In this document: piece by piece, positions 55,035 to 64,000 of the stretch
Layout of the letters: each line of letters starts with the position of its first letter
How positions within the stretch are numbered: the first letter of the stretch is position 1
Source of the DNA: Sipunculus nudus
Lineage: Eukaryota; Annelida; Sipuncula; Golfingiida; Sipunculidae
Direction of reading: 5' to 3'
NCBI GenBank assembly: GCA_026874595.1
Contig: CM049311.1
Location: 75,084,953-75,148,952, forward strand
DNA length: 64,000 nt
Program-made: the position numbers and the translations under genes
The notes under the pieces: generated by a model
The model's database searches: none
Seen by the model: the letters and a program-made list of their open reading frames with translations, nothing else
Told to the model about the DNA's origin: nothing

Positions 55035-57281
55035 AGCTCAGCTGACTGTAAGTCATCTGAGCTATAGCGATCACCCTTTGTCCGTCATCCGTCTGTCCGT
55101 CCGTCCGTCTGTCCGTTAACCTGGCACAAATCGTAACCGCTGGACCTAGAAACTTGTAACTTGACATTCTGAGAGGTTCATGAAAAATCTCCTTGGAAAC
55201 CAGAAATGAGGTCTCTGTTACCCATATCCTTCGAGCTATGGGGCCCCAAATTACCCCCCCCCCCCCACCCGAATAGTAAAAAGTTTCATACAAAAACAAA
55301 AACTTCAATATCTCATTAACTACATCACTGATGGTCATGATTTTCGGCATACATACTGATCATGAGATGTTCCATCAGTTCCTGCAGACTGGTGGCGCCA
55401 CCTATATTTTTTCGATTTTTTACGAATTTTTTTCTCTATTTTTGAGACCTTTAAAAATGTGAACATCTGTTAACAGGGCACAAATCATAAAGACTGGACC
55501 TAGAATCTGAATTCTTGACACAGTGAGATACCTATGAAAAGTCTCCGTGGAAACCTGAAATTAGTTCTCTGTTACCCATATCTTTCAAGCTATGGGGCCC
55601 CAAAGTACCCCCCAAAAATAGTCAAAAATTTCATACAAAAATTTCAATATCTCATTAACTACATCACTGATGGTCATGATTTTTGGCATACATATTTATC
55701 ATGAAATGTTTCATCAGTTCCTGCAGACTGGTGGCGCCACCTATATTTTTTCGATTTTTTACGAATTTTTTTCTCTATTTTTTGAGACCTTAAAAAATGT
55801 GAACATCTGTTAACAAGGCACAAATCGTTAAGACTGGACCTAGAATCTTCATTCTTGACACAGTGAGAGACCTATGAAAAGTCTCCATGGAAACCATAAA
55901 TTAGATCTCTGTTACCCATATCTTTCAAGCTATGGGGCCCCAAAGTACCCCCACTGAATAGTCAAAAATTTCATACAAAAACTTCAATATCTCATTAACT
56001 ACATCACTGATGGTCATGATTTTCGGCATACATATTGATCATGAGATGTTTCATCAGTTTCTGCAGACTGGTGGCGCCACCTGAATTTTTCGTTTTTTTA
56101 CGAATTTTTTTCTCTACATATGAGACCTTAAAAAATGTGAACATCTGTTAACAAGGCACAAATCGTTAAGACTGGACCTAGAATCTTCATTCTTGACACA
56201 GTGAGAGACCTATGAAAAGTCTCCATGGAAACCATAAATTAGATCTCTGTTACCTATATCTTTCAAGCTATGGGGCCCCAAAGTACCCCCACTCAACAGT
56301 CAAAAATTTCATACAAAATCTTCAATATCTCATTAACTACATCACTGATGGTCATGATTTTCGGCATACATATTGATCATGAGATGTTTCATCAGTTTCT
56401 GCAGACTGGTGGCGCCACCTGAATTTTTTAATTTTTTACGAATTATTTTCTCTATTTTTGAGAACTTTAAGGATGCAGTTATCTGTCAACAGGGTACAAA
56501 TTGTAACGACTGGACCTAGATTCTTTATTCTTGACACACAGGGAGACCCATGAAAAGTCTCCATGGAAACCTGAAATTAGGTCTCTGTTTCCCATATCCT
56601 TCAAGCTATTAGACTCCGAAGTATCCCTCAGAATAATGGAAAATTTGATACTAAAGATGAAGTATCTGAACAACTAATGCAGAGATCACCATGGTTCTTT
56701 GCATGGATATTGATTATGGAGTGTTTCAACGGTTTCTGCAGACTGGTGGTGCCACCTATATTTTATTCAATTTTTCGAATTTTAATCTCTATTTTTGAGA
56801 CCTTTAAGGATGCTGTCATCTGTTAATGTTGCACAAATTGTAACAACTGGACCGAGATTCTTCATTCTTGTAATGCAAGGAGGCCCATGAAAAGTGTCTG
56901 TGGAAACCTGAAATTAAGTCTCTGTTACCCATATCCTTCCAGCTATAGGACTCAGAAGTATCCCTCAGAATAATGGAAAATTTGATACAAAAGCTGAAGT
57001 ACCTAAACAACTAATGCAGAGATCACCATGATTCTTTGCATTGATATTGACCATGTGTTTTTATTAGTTTCTGCAGACTGGTGGAGCCATCTGTATTTTT
57101 TTTAAAGTTAACGCATTTTTTCTCAATTTTTGAGATATATAAATACAGACACAATCTTGGCCTGTTGGTTAATCTGTTTGATGCTTCAGGTGAATGGGTA
57201 TATACTACCATTCAGATGACAAAATTTCCTTTTACGAATCTCTTCCCAGTCAGCTGAGCGTCATGACCCATGGGTCACTTG
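55035..57281 (+). mobile_element. Family A repeat, copy A8 (six about 338-bp core units)
   Basis: The left hairpin AGCTCAGCTGACT-GTA-AGTCATCTGAGCT is followed by a TCCG tract. 'TGGACC' core landmarks lie at 55141, 55495, 55835, 56173, 56511 and 56848. GGTGGCGCCACC occurs in four units (55391, 55730, 56070, 56409). The right end has AGTCAGCTGAGC, TGACCCATGGGTCA and CTTG, as in A3. Confidence 0.78.
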
Positions 57282-57856
57282 TTTTAATGTTTTACTTTAA
57301 TTTTTGGGTATAACTGATTACACCTATTGATTTCAATTTCAACAGATCACAAATCTTTTCTACGTGTAAAGGCCCATGAATTTACACTTCACTTGTTGAC
57401 TTGTTGTGATAGATCCTCTGTCAAAATTTTAAATTAGGTCAATGCATTCTCCGTGAAAGGCGTTTTGAGTATCTCAGAATCCAAGACAGCTGTCAGCAAA
57501 AAATCATTCAAAATTCAGAATGCTAATTTATCTTGGAGAACTAACAATGCTATAAAGTTCAGCGGTGCAGCTTGAAAGCTTGTTATTATTACTTAATAGT
57601 ACATGTCCTTTTGAGAATGACAGATTACAGCCATCAGTCTACCTTCAGCTGGGCACAAATCATACCCGTTTATCTCTGACTATTATCATCTGATTTAGGG
57701 TGCGAAGACAAAGTTTTAGTTCGGCCCTTCTGAAAGGGCATACATTTGAATCATTACATCAAACTTTACGTACAGACTGGTTGTGGTACACCTGATCTAA
57801 TCACCGGGACGTACTAATCTCCCATTTACGGCTAATCTCCCACAGTTAACTCTTTT

Positions 57857-58260
57857 TACAGATTAAGCCACCTGGACGTGTGCAATGGACTCTAGTTTAT
57901 ACATTTATGGCCGGTCAATCTCCCACATTTAACTCTTTACAGATTAACCCACCTGGACGTGTCCTTTGGCTCCTAGTTTATACATTCACGGCTGATCTCC
58001 CACATTTAACTCTTTTACAGATCAAGCCTCCGGGACGTGTGCTATGGCCTCTAGTATATACATTCACGACTTATCTCCCACATTTAACTCTTTTACAGAT
58101 CAAGCCACCAGGACGTGTGCTATGGCCTCTAGTGTATACATTCATGACTTATCTCCCACATTTAAATCTTTTACAGACCAAGCCACAGGGACGTGTGCTA
58201 TGGCCTCTTGTTTATACATTCACGGCTAATCCCACTCATTTAACTCTTTTACATATTTAT
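57857..58260 (+). repeat. 78-bp minisatellite, about five units
   Basis: 'GGACGTGTGC' landmarks lie near 57873, 57954, 58033, 58111 and 58189, with spacings of about 81, 78, 78 and 78 bp. Because 78 is a multiple of three, a frame (57880-58329) stays open as 26-residue repeats (PPGRVLWPLVYTF...). I see no promoter, splice context or known family, so I treat it as non-coding. Confidence 0.85.
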
Positions 58261-58590
58261 AAGGATTTTGCATTAAAGACGTTCTGTGGATTCTTGACTT
58301 CATGGTCAGTAAATATGTTTCATGTATAAACTATGATGTTACATTACTCAGACAACCACATTTTTAAATGGATTATGGAGTCCGTATCTGTAAGACTATA
58401 ATAGTCCATATATGTGAGAATGTATTTCATACAGATTATGTATATGCAACATTACAAATATATGAACTATGAGAAAAATATATAATTATATATGCTTTAT
58501 AGATTTCTAGTAACCCTTTCAATAACATTTTCAAACACTACAATTAAAAGTTTTGAGACTGTCAGGTGACAGCAATCAGGTGACTTTCTT

Positions 58591-59166
58591 AGCTGTTGTT
58601 TCATCTGTTGTCCGGAAACCTAGTGTGTTTATTGATCATAAGCGTGTGTCCTATAGTTATCACCCTGTCCGTCCGTCTGTCCCTTTGACTGTCCGTCCGT
58701 CTGTTCGTCCACTAATTCATTTCCGGATGATAACTCCAGTTTTGATTGACATAAAGATTTCAAACTTGACATATATGGCCCACCACTAAAGCAAGAATCC
58801 AATGATTTTGGTCAATATAAAGGTTAAGGTCATAGCATCCACTTATTTAATTAGATTGTGGAATGTGGATGCATTTTAAGCCAAACTTTTCACCCCAAAC
58901 CTTCCATCTTTCACATATGGCTTACCTGCCAAAAGTGGAAGTAATCTGTAGATTTTGAGGTAACCTGGTCAGAGGTCAAGGTCATGGAACCAACTTTTAT
59001 AGATGGTTGTTATACATATCAAAATGGTGTAAGTTGCGGATAGTAGGTATTTAGATTTTTTGGTAAAAATGTCGAGGGTCAAGGTCACACGACCAACATT
59101 TGAAAAAGCTCATAAAATATCATCATAGACAAATTCAGCTGAGCGTCGAGACCCATGGGTCCCTAG
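58591..59166 (+). mobile_element. Family E repeat, copy 2
   Basis: The left part AGCTGTTGTTTCATCTG and GTGTGTTTATTGATCATAAG matches 40914. A GTCCGTCCGTCTGTCC tract follows at 58667. The core has 'GCATTTTAAGCCAAAC' and 'GGTCAAGGTCA'. The right end TTCAGCTGAGCGTCG, GACCCATGGGTC and CTAG is the family A-type end. Confidence 0.6.
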
Positions 59167-59479
59167 TCGAAATATTTCCAATTTTAGAAACTATATTTCC
59201 GAGTGCTTTTGAACCAGCGTCTACTTAAACGTCACTTCCTGTTTTATAATCCATATGCTCCGGCAGATATAATCCGAAATATTTAAACTCCTATGCTATA
59301 TGATAATAAGAGAGCACGTACACCGAGAGCGCAAAAAAATATAGATTTAAGCCCAACGTTACACAGCTGTACAGTCTCAAGGGTTCAACGATTAGCTCTA
59401 ATCTCAGGACTACACAAAAAAGAGCGTGGAGGACCACACAAAACAGGGACATGACGACACACTAAAGCCGTGAGCGTGT

Positions 59480-59555
59480 CGGCCTCTCTCTCTCCCCCCC
59501 CCCCCCCCCTTCCCCCCCCCCCCCCCCCCTCTCTCTTTCTCTCTCTCTCTCTGAG
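59480..59555. repeat. Pyrimidine low-complexity tract
   Basis: Mixed (TC)n and long C runs. An open frame on the minus strand across it is an artefact. Confidence 0.9.
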
Positions 59556-60599
59556 TCAGTATATACCACCCTTATATTCCCATAAAACGTGATAAATGAG
59601 GCAGAAACGTGCGATACAAGTCCAAGAGCATTCCACCAGTTTATCATAGTATTTTATGAACATTATTGTAAAGTTTTTTAACACAAGTAATAATTGTTAT
59701 ATAAAATGTGATATAGAGACCTGAATATGCATGGGTAGGGCGGACAATTAGAGATATTTTAAGCATCCGCTCAGTAGGTGCAGAAACACTCTGGAGGCTT
59801 CATGGGGTCGATGAATTTATCCGTTTGTATCAAGACCAAGTAGGACACTAAACAATATTTTCGGTAATCTTTTAAAGTTGGCCTTTTTATCTGACATATG
59901 TTATACGTATACGGATAACGCAGCTGGTATTGCAAGACACAGCTGTATGCTAATTACCTGGAGAATCACCTAGGTGAGGCACACACGCGGTCACAAGCGA
60001 GTTGTGACGTTCTATGACATAGCTCCAGTATAAAGGATAAAGGGATGCCCGAGGCTACACGTTCCTGGGCGCAATCTGGTACAGGGCACGGGCTTTCATG
60101 CCACGTTCTATTAACACTTGGGGTGCGGGGTTTGGGTAGCAGTACGCAATGTGACGGTACGTATGAACACTTACTGTTCACTATTTTATAAATATTTAAT
60201 TGCATCAGTGCCTATAAGATTCTAAATTGTGGATGGTAATGTTTTATTATAAAAGAAACTCTTTATGTATTTAAAGAGTCTTTTAAATACTAAAAAAAAT
60301 AGTTTTTAAAGGTTTGGAGGGTTTAAGCACACGTTCATTGATCAAAACTTGCATGAGCTTGAGTGTATCTAACAAGTTCTTATTTAATGTGTTTAAATTC
60401 TTTTTTTAAATCTGATGAAATTCCGAGGGTTCGTATCTGTAATACATATATGTAACCAGATGTGTTGTAAAGCGCCCCCAATGGACGGGTGTCCGCGTCT
60501 GTGTCCGTGTCCAGTATCCACGCATACATGCTTATATATCAGACGTGCTGCCATCTAATTACTGTATGAAGTTTTGCACAACAACGATTAAAGAGACCT

Positions 60600-61140
60600 T
60601 AAAGTGACCTTTCCTTTCCAGGCCAGGTCACAGGGGTCTTTTATTTATTATTTGCTTATCCATGCGATTGCTTTTGGTTTAAAATCAATGGTAAATTTAA
60701 CAGGTCAAATAAATCTTATTGGCTCTCTGGAACTAATTAACATTTTAGTGACCTTGACCTTTCCGGAATTTATCAGCACTTTTTGAATTTTAACCACTGA
60801 CACATTTACTGAAATGCCATCTTAGGCATATCTTAGGGATACAGGTGAATTGTTCTTATTTATTTGATTTGTACCATGGCCCGTTAACACCACTTTCTGA
60901 AATGAGGTCACTTTGACCTAATTTTCCCATGAAACTAAGTCAAAGAGGTTACCTTGATCAGTGCAACTGGCTTTGTCAAAAACTACCAGAATTACACCAA
61001 ACTACAATTTACATGTATACCACTGTACGAAAATAATCATTTTAGTAACGACCTTGACTTTTGTTTTCAAGGTCAAATCTCATTTGACACTGGCCATCAC
61101 TTGGTTGTTAGTGCGGTAGCACCCAGAGTGTTCGTTAGAT
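60600..61140. repeat. Degenerate repeat with TGACCTTGACC motifs
   Basis: 'AGTGACCTTGACCTTTCC' (near 60750), 'GAGGTCACTTTGACCTA' and 'GACCTTGACTTTTG' resemble the core sequences of families C and E, inverted and badly worn. No ends can be found. Confidence 0.35.
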
Positions 61141-63540
61141 TTTCGTTTTAATTTGCTGGATTGCATCAACTTACAACTCTCTTGCAATGGTTAACTTTTC
61201 GATGCATTTCGTCAATATATTTCTTTAATTGATTAGCACATTTGTGTTTTAATCAATAACTTGGTTTTTACTGAAACTGAACTATAGGTATATCCCAGGA
61301 ATGCTGGTCATTTGGTCTTAAATGTCAATACTGTGTTACTGTGCTTTTTTAAACTAGTTCATTGTGACCCAGTTCAGCTGTGAAGTCAGGCCATCTTTAT
61401 CGTTCTAATTACTTTTATCAATATTGAATGAAAATTATATTTCTAGGCCACTAGAAGTATACTATTAAAATTATTTTTAACGGAAATGTTTTCCTTTATG
61501 AGTCACTTGTTACGATAAAAAAACTAACCAATAACATTTGCGTCCAAGTAAAGCTGCATTACCAGAGCGAAAATGTAGAGAAAGATAAAAAGGTTACTAC
61601 TGACCGCTAACCTGCTCCACAACGGCTCCACCAAGCCCACCATATTAAGTCGCCAAACATTGCATGGTCTTATACTCCATATTTTACATAAATCCAGGTA
61701 AATATCCTTTATAATATCTATTTTATCAAAATATACGTGTGTTACAATAACTAGGATTAAAATAAAAATTACTCAATATTAGAAAACAAAATCCTTTAAA
61801 AATCACACCCATAGAGTATTTCCATTAAACAGAGTACCCAGTGTTATAATATAGGCCCAATCACTAATAAAGCATGTTGATTTAGCACGAAAAATAGCTT
61901 CTTCCCTTTAAAATAAATCTGTACCTGCCAAAATATTGCCTTGAAACCATTTGCTTACTCCTGTAAACGAGTGTTAAAATCAGTGGACCGAGCGCGACCA
62001 CAGGTGTCAACATAAACACAGCGAGTTGGGCTGTGTGAAACACGGAGAAGCAACACGTGTCAATCAGGAGATGCCCAGACTGACTTGGCCCCAAAAATGT
62101 AATACATGTTCCCTCTGGCTGAAACACCGCGTGTTGCAGCTCACAATTGGACCTCCGGTCACACGGCCTTTTAATGGTAAACAGACACGTAGACTGTGTT
62201 TACCAATACGCAGAACCATAACAAGGTGGTAAACAGCCGTATGCGAGGTACTTAGACTGTGTGCTGGCAAACTTTTTATAAAGCAAAACTGAACTGATAG
62301 TGTGAAAGGATAGGCATAATATGCTCCTGATTTTGTCCCTTTAAACCAAAAGAGATCTGGAACAAATACAGTGTATATCCGCTGCGTAAGAAGTGAAGCA
62401 GTGTTGGAACATTTCAGTCTTGGAATATTCCCAAGATCTAGGTCAGATTATTTCTTTTTATATTTTTAATTTTTCATTTAATGATATAAAAGGTCACTAT
62501 GACATAATTTGTTGATAATTTGAAACTATAGATATGTAAAGTTCAGAACAGAGCAACAACAAATTATATTGGTCTGTTTGTGATTTTAAATAAATAAAAA
62601 ATATTTCCAAGCAGTAAGTTTCCATGCACAATTTTCCTTACTAACTGATCTTCGGTAACTTTTCCCTTTAAATAATAGAAACGACCGAGAGCAGTATTTC
62701 CGCTTAATACAAAATGCTAGAGACTTCTGATTTATGATTTTAATAGTTTCTTTTCTCAAATAAAAAAAAATTATGACTGTAAGGAATTCCTTCGACATCA
62801 GTAATAATAAAATGCATCCGGATTCATACGCTTATCTCCAGTATAATACTTCGTCACCATGACCTCATTCACATACATACAAGTTACAGAATCGATTGGT
62901 TTATTAGGTTTTAATAAAAATGTAGCTGTGGCTATTAAAACTTAATGCTTGCAATATGACAAATAAAAACTAGTGTAAGCATTGTAAAAACAATACTGTT
63001 AATATAACATCTGAGAACAGTATAGGCTCCATTTAAATTCCCGTTTATATTGAGAATAACGTTAGTATGTAATGTCTATTCATACGTCCGCGGATTGTAC
63101 ACTAGTATGTTCCTACACAGAGATGAGCAAAATAAGAGGCCCACATGGGCTTTTCTTCTATAATTTGCGGATGAGGTCGCACTCACTGGCAGAAGGTTTC
63201 TCTGGCTTCTACTGGGAATTACGGGTTAATTGCCCACCGATCTCTCTCTGGAGATAGATTCCCGCCATCAGAGTTCAGACTGCCCTCGGAGTACTTTCTT
63301 GTATATCGTGCCTTTATCAAACATTGACTCACAAAAATGTCGAAATCGCTCATCGGGGCTGCCATTTTGCGAACACACTAAAACCCGGATGAAACACTTC
63401 GCATGTCAGAATTAAGGATATAGGCTACCGCTGGTGATTGAAAGTGCGAAGTGTCAAAGGCATCTCCTAAATAAACAAAATAACTTAAAATTAACAGTCA
63501 AACAAACAATCTTAACGTAAAACTTCAAGTAAATACCATT
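61141..63540. other. Intergenic, no gene seen
   Basis: No recognisable exon or repeat end. Around 61980-62270 the GC content rises and both strands have short open frames, but none shows a known domain. Confidence 0.35.
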
Positions 63541-63552
63541 TTTATTGTTCGT

Positions 63553-63603
63553 TCACACACACACAGATATATATATATGTATGTGTGTGTGTGGGGGGGG
63601 GGG
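63553..63603. repeat. Compound (CA)/(AT)/(TG)/G-run microsatellite
   Basis: CACACACACA, ATATATATAT, GTGTGTGTGTG and a run of G follow one another. The CA and TG parts are inverted and could pair. Confidence 0.85.
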
Positions 63604-63659
63604 TATTAAAAAGCCTTGTATTTCGTCCTAAATCACTAAGTATTTCCCAAGCATGACAT

Positions 63660-63960
63660 GTTTTCTGCGTGTAAGTAAAATTAGTCTGCGTTTGGAGCCC
63701 CCGGGTTGCCCTCCACTGCTCTGGGTAAGAGTTTTATTAATGATTTCACGGCGACAGTGCAGGAATACGTCGTATGCATGGATCAGCTCGGCCGTGGCAT
63801 GAGAGTTTTGGCGGGAACGAGCCTGACGTGTGGCAGACGACCAGCAGGTGACACGGCACGCGACGTGACGCCGGCACACTCCCGGCCCGAGATCGCGCAC
63901 CCTCACTTTTAAGAACCATTCTCGACGTGTGCACCTCACCGGAACTTGCATTCACATCTG
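63660..63960. other. CpG-rich stretch at the window edge
   Basis: This is the most GC- and CpG-dense part of the window, with many CG dinucleotides between 63690 and 63900. Open frames exist on both strands (63706-63912 + and 63628-63951 -) without recognisable homology. It could be a promoter or first exon of a neighbouring gene, but nothing decides this. Confidence 0.3.
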
Positions 63961-64000
63961 CTGTAAACTCAATTTATTGTGCACGCCTTAATGCTTATAG

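Noticed and set aside
62026-62270. Short frames on both strands in a locally GC-richer area
   Set aside because: Nothing recognisable, and the two strands are open equally, which argues against coding constraint.

Overview
This window is animal nuclear DNA. It is AT-rich, has one intron-rich gene, and most of the rest is decayed or nested transposable elements. The dominant repeats have a hairpin at one end, a CCGT tetranucleotide tract, tandem 'core' repeats and subterminal inverted repeats. This matches the pearl / non-autonomous Helentron (HINE) elements known from bivalve molluscs, so a bivalve or another lophotrochozoan is the most likely source. That assignment is inferred from repeat style only.

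The one gene I can support lies on the + strand from 16759 to 44943. Eight coding exons join in frame with GT/AG boundaries at 16759-17061, 30453-30609, 35723-35906, 36978-37110, 38167-38369, 39274-39377, 41933-42010 and 44345-44943. They encode a 586-residue type-B carboxylesterase/cholinesterase-family (alpha/beta-hydrolase) protein with a short cytosolic N-terminus and a single signal-anchor helix (about residues 49-73). The predicted catalytic triad is present (Ser266, Glu393, His500). The oxyanion-hole segment reads HGGF where HGGG or HGGA is usual. The choline-binding tryptophan of true cholinesterases is absent.

Layout: 1-4888 is AT-rich with a PIF/Harbinger-type MITE that carries a 0.7-kb insertion. 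4889-8860 holds two 'family B' hairpin-ended repeats. 8861-14074 is degenerate repeat sequence with one long-TIR MITE and one tRNA-derived SINE. 14075-15969 is a 'family A' element. 16687-17061 is the first esterase exon. Intron 1 (13.4 kb) is a nested stack: one B element interrupted by two A elements, one of which contains a C element with about seven 289-bp tandem units and the other a MITE; a further A element sits just upstream. Intron 2 holds a D element with an A element inside it, plus a SINE. The smaller introns hold MITEs and A/E-type repeats. A mariner-like MITE begins immediately after the stop codon. 45100-51000 holds scattered MITEs and AT microsatellites. 51738-52640 is a dead LINE reverse transcriptase. 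53177-59166 holds C-like, A and E repeats and a 78-bp minisatellite. 59167-64000 is mostly unrecognised, and its last 300 bp is CpG-rich.

The most interesting signals are three. Four or more otherwise unrelated repeat families share one terminal architecture. A tandem array in intron 1 carries many copies of a nuclear-receptor-type motif (AGGTCA half-sites as DR1 plus TCAAGGTCA). A perfect palindrome, GGTGGCGCCACC, recurs in the cores of different families. All coordinates were read by eye, so repeat boundaries may be off by some bases.
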